From Chondrus crispus (Eukaryota; Rhodophyta; Florideophyceae; Gigartinales; Gigartinaceae), in assembly GCF_000350225.1 (NCBI RefSeq), contig NW_005178845.1, positions 103,043 to 167,042 of the forward strand: a stretch of DNA of 64,000 nucleotides, given 5' to 3'. Below are positions 11,183-21,650 of the stretch, one piece after another. Made by a program: the position numbers and the translations under genes. The notes beneath the pieces were generated by a model that saw only the letters and a list, made by a program, of their open reading frames with translations, was not told the DNA's origin and ran no database searches. Each line of letters starts with the position of its first letter. Position 1 is the stretch's first letter.

Positions 11183-12960
11183 TCATAGATACAATACACA
11201 ACTGAACGTTTCAAGGTGCCTACAATCGGTTTCTATTAAACACACCAAGTCTCTATGCACTTCGCGGTGGATAACCCTCGTGTCGGCCGTATATCTGATA
11301 AACACCACCTTCCTGCAGGGTCGGTCTGTGTCGAACAGGGAGACCTTCATCTCTGCAAAGCAGGAACTTACATCTGCAGCCTCACGGGCACAATCATGCG
11401 GAGCCATGGCCCTTCGGACATTCTTGTGGAGCAGAATCATAATTCTCCCTGGTCTTGCCGTCTCAACCGTGAACAACCCCGGTGCAGTCATCTTGCAGGG
11501 CAAAACTAGGGCATATAACTCTGTAAGATCCTTCTGAGACGACTTGGAATCGTTGATGGTATTTTTTGTCTTAACCACGAAAATTGCAGATATCATTGAG
11601 ATTGCGCGACGTGCATCACTTGATCTCACTAGAGGGGCAGTGTCTACAATGAAATCATCCAATCTGTAGCATAACCCCCTTGGGGGATCTGCTGGATTTA
11701 CTTTAAATTAGATCAGAATTGATTTAGTTACTGTAGAGCCCGACGCTCTACAATACCACCGCGCGTGTCCACGTGTGCCCCACGGCACACGTGCACGCGT
11801 GCACCAGACGCGTACGAAGCGCGCACACACACGGGTACCACGTGTACTGTCAGCAGCGATGCTGACACCGTACAGTGCAGGCCGACCTGCACTACAGTAG
11901 ACCACTGCAGTACCTCGGTACTATAGTGTTATTATAGAGGTTTGTATATTAAATATGAGGGGACCGACGGCGGAGGGAGACGACAAGCACGGGCTTGTCC
12001 AGAACCTACCACCTAGGTTCTGCAGGCTTATTCTAGACTACGCGAGCGACGTTTGCGTCAGCCTAGTACGGAGCCCCGCGGGTAGTGGTCGCGCGCGGCG
12101 AGTCAGATCCGCCTCTGCCCGTTGGTACTGGACTGTTACCCAGTACTGCGCCGGGGCGTCGAGGCGTCGATCCGCCTATACGCACGCGCGACCACCTCCG
12201 ATCCCGCTCTACCACGCTACCCGGGCTCGCCCGGTTCCGATAGCCGGTGGTGCTTCCTTTCCCCGTCTTCCGCCGATCCGGAGTCTCCGTCGAGTTGTGA
12301 ACAAACACCCTTCTCCGTGAGGGTGTTTATGCTACACAATATCAATAGCTCTTCTTCCGAATTACAGGTAATGCTTTGTATAACATCACCGGGAACCACT
12401 CTTACGACAGTTATCTTCTGCATGTCAGCCTTTCCGTATGTTACGACCCACCGTGCCTCTCTGCACTCGATAATCATGCACTCGTCTCTTTCAATATTCG
12501 ACGTGGCGTTCGTATCAACATCTACGTATGTTTGCAGAAACTCCCTAGCGTGCTTGTGACAATCGATCGTATTTCAGCCTTTCTCGATACACTTCGACGG
12601 CTCCCAAGACTTACTTGAACATATTAAAGAGGACATCGCTTTCCTTCTAGTCCTTAAAACGTGTGAAACGGGTTCTGGGAATGCTGCTTGAACCTGATTT
12701 CTTAGGCTTTCATATATTGGGGAGCACCATTCCGAACGACCAAGTAGGCGGAGCACAGATCTTCAGGTTTCATTCGTCCAGTCGGAGCTACTCTTTTCGA
12801 CGTCTTGCAATTCAATACGGAAGCGATTAGCCCGATCATTTGCAATCGCATGTTCCATTGCTTGGAGCTGTGACTTCTTGTAGTTGGAATTCAATATTCC
12901 GCGCTTCATGCCTTGATGAGCCTTTCCCAGCACAAGTTCTTGTATAAACTGTGCACTTCA
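11183..12960 (-). pseudogene. Unrecognised gene split by a hairpin element
   Basis: Coding-like - strand sequence runs from about 12,960 down to 12,340 and resumes at 11,664, ending at a stop at 11,183. The two parts are in the same frame once the 672-bp insertion at 11,665-12,336 and one copy of a short duplication are disregarded: the right side ends in ELLIL and the left continues with DDFIVD. There is also an in-frame stop near 12,574 and another near 12,757. The protein is mixed alpha/beta without a motif I can name. Visible segments are ECREARWVVTYGKADMQKITVVRVVPGDVI (the part with VVRVVPGDVI could be a beta-rich fold) and APGLFTVETARPGRIMILLHKN. No start codon is certain. It faces the SET-like gene tail to tail. 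Confidence 0.45.
11665..12336. mobile_element. Hairpin-array foldback element with 10-bp inverted ends
   Basis: The ends are perfect inverted repeats, TGTAGCATAA at 11665-11674 and TTATGCTACA at 12327-12336. The flanks share CAAT (11660-11663 and 12337-12340), a likely 4-5 bp target duplication. Inside are consecutive perfect stem-loops: arms 11732-11739/11745-11752, 11770-11779/11784-11793, palindrome 11791-11804, 11848-11855/11860-11867, 11874-11881/11886-11893, 11909-11914/11917-11922, 11982-11988/11993-11999, 12000-12008/12014-12022, 12048-12051/12056-12059, 12025/12060 outer pair, 12125-12131/12140-12146, and 12303-12311/12320-12328. A longer-range 11-bp pairing joins 12085-12095 with 12185-12195. 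Loops are mostly 4-5 nt and several contain CCGA, GCGA or ACGG. No coding frame is plausible. It interrupts a coding frame cleanly, so it moved as a unit. It is non-autonomous, and its driving enzyme is unknown. Confidence 0.75.
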
Positions 12961-13099
12961 AAATTCCGGTCACGTGAATGTGTAGAACTCCAACAAGTGA
13001 TGGACATTACGCTTGTCCAACGCTTGTTTAGTTTAGTGCAATGTGCCTGGCAGGCCGCGAACACAGTCCGACGGTCAAACAAAAAGAAGAAAAACAGCA

Positions 13100-13970
13100 A
13101 CAGAAACAACCACTGCCGATGGCACGCGCTACGGAGCGTTCGAGCCTCCCTTTCCCCTTGTGTGGGCTTGCGGCCCACAGTAGCTCAACTCCGACGGGGG
13201 GTAAGGAAAGATGCCCGGCCCCGGAGGATAATGGTGGTAGAGACTTGTGAAGACTTGAGTGCTCGGCGAGTGCGGGTTGGGCTTGTCTACGAGAATGTAA
13301 CCGCGGTTCGCCGGGCTTTAAGGCCAATGCTCGACGAGCGTCTTTAGCACCTTGCGTATAACTCAAGGTCTTCGACGGGGGCTTGTTCAGAGCTATCCGA
13401 CGGGATCTTAACCGTGTAGCAACGCTACTACCGACGTATTGCCCGATGGCTAAAAACACCGTCACCAGCGCGATCGCGATCGCGGTTGGTGGTACAAACT
13501 CTGTCTTATACAGTAAGACCTTCGACGGAGGCGTCGTTGCAACAGCCTTCCTACAGAACTTGAAACAGTAGCAGCGCCACACAACGTGTTGCCCGATGGC
13601 TAAAACACCTACACCGGATCGGTCGCAACCAATGCCGATGGCACCAACAGATAGAAAAGGATAGAGAATATAGATAGAAATAGGAATAGTAAAGGATAAG
13701 GAAAATGAATGGGACTCCGAGCAGTAGAGGATGCCGTCAGCAGCGTAGAAGTGAAGCGCGTCGCGTGAACGGAAGCGGTCTTCGACGAAGGCGAGATCTA
13801 ACTCCGGCAACTCGGGTTACCTTACTGACTTGGTGGTCAGCGGGCTAAGGTATATATCGCCCAGCCGGAGCCGCTACAGTAGCTCGCGGCGCTAGATCCG
13901 AGATCTAATCTAATGTCAGCAAAATTAATACTGACTAATTAACTAAATAAAAGTAATAATTAAAATAAAA
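13100..13970. repeat. Diverged tandem repeat and hairpin block
   Basis: Two to three diverged copies of a unit of about 150 bp are visible. GCCCGATGGCTAAAA recurs at 13441 and about 13592, and CTTCGACGGRGGC recurs near 13371 and 13523, with a third related copy near 13770. TGCCGATGGCAC recurs near 13114 and 13632. Strong local structure is also present: GTGGGC/GCCCAC near 13164, a 16-nt perfect palindrome CGCGATCGCGATCGCG (13469-13484), GTAGC/GCTAC (13416-13428), a compact nested fold (CTCCGGC 13802-13808 with GCCGGAG 13864-13870, enclosing TACCTTA/TAAGGTA and CTGAC/GTCAG), and TAGATC/GATCTA (13893-13907). An AT-rich run of about 50 bp then ends the block. The style matches the element at 11665-12336 (AT-rich edge, then short-loop hairpins), so it may be a relative or the subterminal region of the adjacent transposon. 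Confidence 0.5.
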
Positions 13971-13983
13971 ACTGTGCAAATAT

Positions 13984-16639
13984 TCACACGTGTGTGCACC
14001 AATCCCGGACTACAGTATTCACATTCCAACTTAGTTTCTTTTCCCCTAACCCCCTTGTGCAACCCGTTATTGCACTACATTTAGCCTTCTGGGAGCTCCG
14101 ACAAAGGGCTCCCAATTTCTCAACATACCCTATCGAACGTTTCTTGAGCGATTGAAGGATTTGCATTAGGCCTGATCCATTGTACTCATGCACAGCATTC
14201 TGTCCGTCGATGCATGCAACTGGATGAAACTGAGTTCGAGAGACAAATTCTTGGAAGTCCTGTAACAAATCGAGACATTGATTCACAACTTTGTCTTCAG
14301 GCTGTCCTGTCACATTGGTGGCACAGGACAACTTCCAGGCACTCTTGAATGCTTGAGGTGCGATGAAGAGGAAAGGGTACATCGCCGAGATGCTCATGCT
14401 GTGTACTTCCATTCTCTCGATATTCATGAGGCGGTTATGGTAAACTAGGCCTCCTGAAGCCAGGTCTTCCTCCGCAAACTTCTCTGCACCTATTCTCACT
14501 TGTACCGGTACGTGCCTCAATGTACAATTGATAATATCCTGAGCCAAGCCAAGAAATAAATGATCTGGAGCAATGATGCAGGACCGATAAGCATCAAATA
14601 TGGAAGGAACTACAGGTATGCCTTCCGAAGAACGAGGGACTTGATTGCGTACTTCTTTAAGAGATACGCTCAGTTGATGTAACGCATTGTGGATAGCTTC
14701 AAAATCTTCCGAACTCTCCATACCCAAACCTCTTTGTTCCTCCTTAGATGTTTTCGTGTTACGGAGAACATGGAATCTCTCCTCATTGCGACAGAAGGCT
14801 GGATGATCACTAAGAACATCTGTCGTATATCCGTAGGAAGAACTGCCTCTGCCCGACTTGTCGTATCTTGCGAAGTAGCATAAGTGACATGGTACGTTCG
14901 ACGTGTGGCCGAGAACGTCAGTTGTCTCCGATATCGCAGAATAGTCTGCAATGAACTCAACACAATCCAAGAACAAAACGATTTCTTTCCCATCTGAATC
15001 CTCAGTTACCAAACCTTCCACACTGCCTTTCACAATGTCTCCAATAAATGATGCCAGCACTGCATTCGTAGATACACCCGGTGGAGTCAGACCTAGCCTT
15101 CTTATAGCCCCAATCGTTGTTCATTCATCTGGGAATATACTCAGAGGCATCATATAGCAACCCCCCATACTTCCATTCTTCCCAACATGGGGAGTGAAGC
15201 CATCTGAGTACAGGAAGAACCTGTAAAAAAAGTACTTCCGGCCATCTGACAGACGACCTTCCGGAGGTGCTCGATTCCCATTCTGTTCTTCCTCGATCCC
15301 AACAAACAAGTGATCGGCTTCTGCAACCACTTCATGTACTAGCCCACGAATGAATTCTTTTCCGTGCGACCAGTTATCAGCTCTTTCCCCAGAACGGAGG
15401 AAGACTATACTAATACGGAAATCACAGTTCATTCCTAAGCTTTTTCTGTTCCATGCTCTGAACACCACGTATGGAATCTGCGATGAATCATTATCTCTTG
15501 TAAGCACGGAAACGGGTTCAACCCGAACTACAAGGTCTCCCACCCGAAAAGGGACGCTCTCCACATCACGAAGCATCTTCTTACTTCGTTTCTTCTTCTT
15601 CATCTTCAAACCTCTTGAGATCTCTTCAGGCCCATCTTCAGTGCTGTGTGCTTCAGAGTCCAAGTCCTTGTCTAGTAATGTTGCAACAAACATAGAATGG
15701 ACTTTTCCACAAAACGAAATGACGCCTTCGTCTTCATCTGTTTCACCTTCAGGGCCATTTTGGCGAACACTTCTACGTATCGATGGGGAATTCTTTGCTT
15801 TCACTTTAAGCAAAAGTCCTTCCGCGATCGCCCATGAACCTCCCGATGTGTTGCGGATTCTGAAACGTTAGACAATAGCGCTCCTACACTTCACAATCGG
15901 TGCATCTTCTATAGTTCGGGAACATGGGAAGGGGCCGCCATCCAATTGGACGATTGCATCTCAGAGATGGAATTATCCAATTAGATGGCGGGAACCTAGG
16001 AGTCCTTGGTTCTCTTCGAATTCCGAGAAGCTTCTGCACAGAATGAGTAGCCAGATCCATCTTAGCGCAGTCGCCTGGCTTCACTATCATCACAGGAGCT
16101 CTTTCGTCGGACTGGAACTTTCCAATGCCCGACTTTCCACCACTCTTGCGAAAGTCTACTGGAAAAGTTCGAATCTACATCTTAACAAATGCATACGTGC
16201 GAGCAGAACGACGAATGTTTTTCTTAGTGGTGGACGTGCTGGATAGAGTTGAATCCTCAGACATCCAGTTCAAGAAAACGGAAAACGTGTCGTACGCTTC
16301 TTCCGAGAACGGCTCCGTTCTGGTCAGAGCTCGTAGAGATGTAACCGCAGTCCATTTCAGCGGGAGCAACCGTGCATCTCTCACTGCACTTTCGGACCCT
16401 TGCCCCGCCTCGGTGTCTTCGACGTCTTGCACAGCACTAATTATTTCTTCACCTGTCTCTTCGAAATTGACCAGAGCACTACCTCCTGAGGACCTAGAAG
16501 ACATTACTACTGCACTATTCTCAACCCCATCGTGTAGCCCAGATGCATAAGGCTCGTGAAAGTGACCCTTGGTTCCAGCATCATGTGTTTCTGAAATGAG
16601 GGCTTCTTCCCTTTGCCCACTCGAACGAGGGGTTGGCAT
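13984..16639 (-). pseudogene. TNP2-like (EnSpm/CACTA-type) transposase, decayed
   Basis: The long - strand frame begins with an ATG at 16639 and has a Ser/Glu-rich N-terminus. The core piece 15813-15124 ends with FFLYSDGFTPHVGKNGSMGG, like the first-Asp block of TNP2/Transposase_21 proteins (DGF...S.GG.Y). An in-frame TGA at 15121-15123 follows, then the same frame continues to 13984. This continuation includes LFLDCVEFIADYSAISE, a CHLC zinc-like pair (GHTSNVPCHLCYFAR), and APDHLFLGLAQDII, resembling the later DDE blocks. Further breaks lie between about 15,810 and 16,175, where a Cys-rich piece (CTDC) sits alone. I assign it to TNP2-like transposases on motif layout only; a KDZ/Plavaka relative is possible. 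Terminal inverted repeats were not located. The TGA could be a CGA-to-TGA change from cytosine deamination. Confidence 0.5.
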
Positions 16640-17570
16640 CTGGTAAAATGTGTCGTCGTTTCTAGGAGAACGAGCATCCTGCGTTGAACAAAGTTACTAC
16701 TCCATCGTTTCCGCTTCATTTGAGCCCCTTTTCTTGCGACTTGAAAAAGCACCTGCTTGTAAAGAATACGTCTGTTCTGAGGCTTTCTTCGACCAGGACA
16801 TACACAGGTGGTGGAGAACTACTCACATAAAACTATAAGAGGAAGCAAAAGGTTCCATAAAAGCGAAGACATGGTGTCTGTTTCTATTCGTCTGACAATA
16901 ACGTTATATGGATGTGTACACGTGTCATTCCGACCGTTTCAGATGAATTTGATCATTTTTACGCACGGAAAGGATCTCAAATTTGAGATCCCTTTCGAAC
17001 GAGATCTGAATGCCAGGGTGCGAGCAAAATTCCGCCCTGGAAAAATAACGTCAATTCATTATGAGCCGTTGAGGGCGAGGTTTAGCGCGGCTGGAGATAC
17101 GAACATTTCGGATCAGATTCGGAACAAGATTGCGCGCGCAATGGAGTTTCAAAAGATCATGTCCAGCCCCATCTCATAAGCCCTTCGCCGTCTGTGCCAG
17201 TCCGCATGCAGATCCTCCACCAGATAAGTACGGGCGTTTCTCGCTCTCCTTCTCAGACTACCAGATTAATAACATCTTTGCCCTTCATTCCCCGTTTTGT
17301 TAATGAATAGGGAGCGCGCGTTGAATAAGTAGCCGAGTGCAGGTGAGCCATTCACAATAACTCCCAACGAGCGTGCTTGTGTAGCAACAAGTACTCTCCC
17401 AACCGCTATATCCTCACGCATATGACTGAGCTCTTCACCATACGGATCATGGCCGTGCTCTTCTCTAGAACGTCATCTGAAAGTAAGTTACTCACTGAGT
17501 CTGTCTACAGTCCAGAGAAAGGTATCTGCAACAACCAGTACTAACCAAATCGGCGTCCGTGTTCCTAAGT
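16640..17570. other. Non-coding stretch upstream of the TNP2-like gene
   Basis: A 123-residue + strand frame (16808-17179) has no recognisable feature and is probably chance. The stretch should contain the upstream end of the TNP2-like transposon, but I could not identify an inverted-repeat end by eye. Confidence 0.25.
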
Positions 17571-17689
17571 CCTTTCACTTCGTTCTACCGACTTTGCGAT
17601 GATAGTCTGAAAGAAGGTGGTTAGTTGTAAGTGTCTTTAGCTGACGGAGGATATGTACAATGACTTCTTCGAGGAGCTCAAAGCAAATG

Positions 17690-18240
17690 ACAACCTCACT
17701 GCAGGTGCAGTGGGCTGCAATGCAGCTCACTGCACTCGCACTGACAACGCCCACATTTCGTGCGATATGCCACCCTATGAGCACTGCCTATGGATACCCA
17801 GGTTCCGCCCACTGGCAGCATAGCCCTATACCGTTTTTCGCCCGTGGGCACTAATGTAGGCCCAATATCACTACCCAGTACTGCCATATCGGACAGGATC
17901 TTGTATTCTAATACAATGCCCAGACGGGACGCCATGGGAGCAAACAATAGGATGATATACCCGCACGCAGGCGAATTGTCATTGTACGTAAAAGCACCTA
18001 TGGGCGCCACACATAGTACTCAAATTACAGCCCGTGGGCGTATTTTAGTCCAATCAAGTAATGCCTACGAGCGCAAAAAATAATTAACCAAAGATCGTCC
18101 AAAGGCAACTGTTTTGGGGCATATTTTGCGAGATAATCGCGAAATATGAAAAAATGACTAAAAATCACCCACAATCATTGTGGGTGATTTTTAGTCATTT
18201 CTTGAGCCCGTGGGCAGAAAAAATTGAACGGAAAAATTGC
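17690..18240. repeat. Insertion-like segment with repeated GCCCGTGGGC and palindromes
   Basis: The exact 10-mer GCCCGTGGGC occurs three times at 17840-17849, 18030-18039 and 18206-18215 (spacing 190 and 176). Between the last two lie a near-palindrome ATATTTTGCG...CGCGAAATAT (18121-18147) and a perfect 49-bp palindrome at 18152-18200. A + strand frame (17790-18083) is open but unrecognised. The segment sits where the neighbouring pogo-like transposase fossil loses homology, so it looks like a separate insertion in that gene. Confidence 0.4.
18152..18200. repeat. Perfect 49-bp palindrome (24+1+24)
   Basis: Arms 18152-18175 and 18177-18200 are exact reverse complements separated by one base (C18176). 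The arm begins AAATGACTAAAAATCACCC. Such a hairpin would extrude readily, and it is too long and perfect to be chance. Its role is unknown; it could be a MITE-like foldback or a template-switch product. Confidence 0.85.
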
Positions 18241-18269
18241 CTGAAATAGGCCATTTTGACCTTCCTGTG

Positions 18270-19260
18270 ATGGTATTTTCAACAAGCGCCAGTGCCTATT
18301 GATAGAAATGTTTTGAGTCAACTCCCCCAATCTATTCTTGGGTGAAAATGACGGAACCTACTGGTAACTGATTTGCGTAGGTATCGATTACCTCTGCTCC
18401 ATTAGTCTTAATCGAGCGGTACGGCAGCCGTTCTCGTTTGAACGCAAAACGTGGCGACGTAGTGTGCCCAGCTGCACTAACTTCAGGCATGATAGTCATG
18501 CGGTATTTGTTCGTGAATCGTCCAATGTTTGGTATCTACGGCCCCAGCTCTCGTCATATATACCTTGCTATGATCTCTTCTGTTAGCATCACAGCCCGGT
18601 GTAGCGCCCGTTTCGTCAAAATTTCAGATACGTTTGGCATCGATTTGATAATTGATTATCAGCTTTTCGATCGTGGCAAAATCAGCACTACTGCATTGCA
18701 TGCCGGAACCGCTGTTGTTCTTGACCCAATGGTTTACCAGCCCGTAGGGATGATACGTGTCTCTTCGTAAATTTTCGAAGATAGCGAGGACCAAGAGTGT
18801 TGTTGGTAAAAGGCAAAAGAATTCGACGGCCAGGACTCATCCGCGAAATTACTAAAGATAATGTCTGCTGAAGGTGCTTGCAACGAAGAGGGATTCCTTG
18901 TTCCGCATACTGACAAAGCAGCGAAACTCGTGCCTATTCTTCAACTCTCGAATGCGCTGTTCTGCGGACAGAGCTGGTGGCCGACGTCCGAATTTTCGAG
19001 TTGTGAACGGTATTGCAGATGGCAGATTTAAGAACATGGAATTCCGGCGCAGCTGAACGATATGTCTGGCCTAAATGCACGGCATTGAAAGAAGTTTGAT
19101 ACAATGTCTTGTACGCATTTGACTTTTTCGATTTGTGCAGCCTTTGGCACGATGGTTCGAGGACCTTGTGACTATTTGGGACGAGATGGAAGGTTTTTGG
19201 ACCGCTGGCCTTCGCGTGGAACAGCTTGGGATGCAAGCACTTGAGAATCTTTGACATGAC
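18270..19260 (-). pseudogene. Pogo-like (DDE_1) transposase fossil 1
   Basis: Read on the - strand in shifting frames, this stretch shows the diagnostic blocks of a pogo-type transposase in the right order. First is a helix-turn-helix-like piece, SAAPEFHVLKSAICNTV (about 19,060-19,010). The first catalytic block NFDETGATPG (about 18,625) follows, then VSAAGHTTSP (about 18,480) and EXIGGVDSKHFYQ (about 18,310, with a stop inside). The second and third catalytic aspartates are not found downstream, because an unrelated palindromic segment begins near 18,240. At least two frameshifts and several stops are present, so the gene is dead. It is clearly different in sequence from the second pogo-like element at 26,938-29,857. 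Plain DNA transposons of this class cut and paste through terminal inverted repeats, which I could not locate here. Confidence 0.6.
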
Positions 19261-19264
19261 GTCA

Positions 19265-20128
19265 TAATGAAGTGGTTATGCCGGTTTGGCCGGACTGGGC
19301 TTCGATTTGAAAAATACGCGCTTTTTGCAAACAGGGCGGATTTTTTGAAGGGGCTACAGAGCAAAGTCCCTTTCCAGTGACAAAAGGGGTTCCATCAATT
19401 GGGGAGTTTTTGTCATTAGAGAGGGAATGTCACTGTATCGAGCACTCTCTGTAATGCTCATATAAGCAGTTCATGCACGCAGGACCTGATTTCGTCCCCA
19501 AACGTCAATTAATGTGGGCTCGTCGTAATAGGAAGAAAGGAGTTAGGTGGGAATCCATACCTCAGCGGCGTAGTGGCGGACAGAGCCGCTTCTTAGCGTT
19601 GAACGTGCCCAAATTGGACTGTACAAGAGCCGAAACTCACGCCAGAAAAAAATTCACCCAATACTTTTCGCGCAAAAAGTGTCAAAAATAAAGAAAAATC
19701 TAACACATGAACAGTTACAAGTCGAATATATTTGTCACTATATAGCGTTTGTCAGTGTAGGTGAGCGTGTCATGATTCTGGGTAAAGTCGGCCAAAGAGG
19801 GCCATTTGAGGAGGGGGTTCGCCTTGAAGCGACAAATCTGTCAAAACGACAGGGACTGTCACCGCTTGAGGCCGTCAGTCGAGAAAGAATTGATTCCGTA
19901 TGGGCGGCATTCGCGCCAAAAATGTGAATGCGCAGATTTGTTTTTATATTTGTCCACGTGTTTGTCCATCACCATGTTTTGAAGTGCTGCAGTCTCTCAT
20001 TCAGATTCATGTGGCCCAGCTCGCTGTAGTTTTTTAAAATTTATTGAAGTGTTCCTTCTTTTGGGGCACGTCCCAAACGATTGAGCACCCCCCTTTATGA
20101 ACTGTTAAACTTTTCTTGGTGATGTCAG
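19265..20128. other. Non-coding stretch left of the Copia element
   Basis: Nothing recognisable lies here beyond the tail of the pogo fossil. A short + frame (19679-19927) has no family resemblance. The last bases, GTCAG, are the left copy of the Copia target duplication. Confidence 0.3.
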
Positions 20129-20708
20129 TGTAAGAATTATGAAGTGTAAGGCGTTTCCAGTGTAATCTAGAATTATCCGGAACTCTGGAGGACGTGTAAG
20201 CAACGGCGCTGTACTGCGCTGTACCTTGCTGTCAGCCCGCACGCGGGTTACAACCTTAATTCGCCAACGCATCCAGCGCACAGTATCCTTTCTGTAATGG
20301 TTACATTTAGTGTAACTACGGCCTAACACGTAGTTCTATTGGTAGTTGTGTATTTTGCTGAGGTGCATAGGTTTTCACCCCAGCTACTAAGCCACGGTTT
20401 CCTGTACCAGCTTAGATTTTAGAACTCTATAAAAGGCTGAGTTCGTGTGGGCTTGGAGGACTAGCCTCACCCATTACCAACCGAACATCAATGATTATCA
20501 ACGAGAAGTATTTCCTCAGAACGAACTAGCCGATCTAGTGTTCACCTCGGACAGGCTGTCCCCCACGACCATCGGGGGGTGCCTTCGGACATCGGCAAGT
20601 AGGTGCCCAATCCGAGGTTCATTTTAAAGGGGTGCTCCCGACGAGCACCTATCAAGCTATCTAATCAGCTTTACATTGTAACAGCTGTGAGGCGGGGTTT
20701 TTGCCACA
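20129..20708 (+). repeat. 5' LTR of the Copia element
   Basis: This starts TGTAAGAATTATGAA and ends GCCACA. It contains TATAAAAG at 20428-20435, a likely core promoter. It matches the 3' LTR nearly base for base after the first 50 positions, with only a few substitutions. Confidence 0.9.
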
Positions 20709-20744
20709 TTGTGCAATCAAGCAAAATTCGATTAAGTTACTGTC

Positions 20745-20866
20745 TCTGTTGAAGTACCTGTGGGCTGGAGTGCCAGATACTAGTTGTCTGTTGAAGTACC
20801 TGTGGGCTAGAGTGCCAGGTACAATTTGCCTGTGTTCAATACCTGTGGGCTGGAGTGCCAGGTATC
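20745..20866 (+). repeat. Three-unit tandem repeat in the Copia leader
   Basis: ACCTGTGGGCTGGAGTGCCA recurs three times with small changes, at intervals of roughly 45-50 bp, directly behind the 5' LTR. It lies in the untranslated leader, where packaging and priming signals normally reside. Confidence 0.75.
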
Positions 20867-21650
20867 TGAACGTGCTTTGGCACTGAGGTATTACACTTCT
20901 ACTGTGCGTTTCGTGTGTACCAAGATCTCTTGCTTGACTAGTCGCTCCCCCACCGATGGCTTTGAGGTGAATAACGGTGGTTCTCGAAAGAGTTGGTGGA
21001 GTGGCCAGGGCCTGAGGTGGACGGGAAGGGTGGCGAGCTAGGAGCACAAACGCACTTTCGCCTCACTGTTTTTCTGCTGATTGCTGTTGGCTTGGTAGCA
21101 AGTGGCGAACTGTCTTTAAGTCGCATTGTTTGGATCAGGGCCTTGCCAGTGGTAGTGAAGCTTTAAAACGGTGTCGTGCTTCGTTTCTGCGAGAGACCAG
21201 TATGATGTTAAAGGCTGTCGTGCACGTTTATGTATAGACTCTCTAAGGAAGTCTCGTAAGGATCAGAAACCGCTTTTCTCAGAGAACGCAGAGAAGGGTA
21301 GAACGCTGAAATCGTATCCTGACCCGGACGGTATCCGGGCGCCAGAGGTCGGACGTCAACCACCTGCAGGGGCTGCAGGCGTCGGGAGTCGGACTCCAAA
21401 GAACCTACCTGCAAGGGCTGCAGGCGCTAACGGTCGGACCGGAACAAGTAAACAAGGAAGTCGCAGATCGACTTCATACCACTGCTGATCTAACTTCATC
21501 GTCCAACCTGCTGTTCTCCGTCTATCACAGGATAGAAGCAAAATGGCTTCCCAGCCGCCGTCTTCTCCGTCGGATCGGGCCTTGACCTGCTACGCGGTGG
21601 ACATGGCTTCTTTGACTTGAGCACAAGCGGGCTTTATCAACTCCGTCCGC

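Noticed and set aside
11665-12336. CRISPR array or group II intron
   Set aside because: Stems are not a repeated identical unit with spacers, and no ribozyme core or domain V is visible.
1-12960. Island as an integrated large DNA virus
   Set aside because: Methyltransferase and SET-like genes alone do not show this; no capsid, packaging ATPase or polymerase was seen.
13028-13810. 260-residue - strand open frame
   Set aside because: It overlies diverged tandem repeats and hairpins; its repeated segments reflect the DNA repeat, not a protein.
18934-19364. Overlapping short - strand frames as independent genes
   Set aside because: They are frame pieces of the pogo-like transposase fossil.
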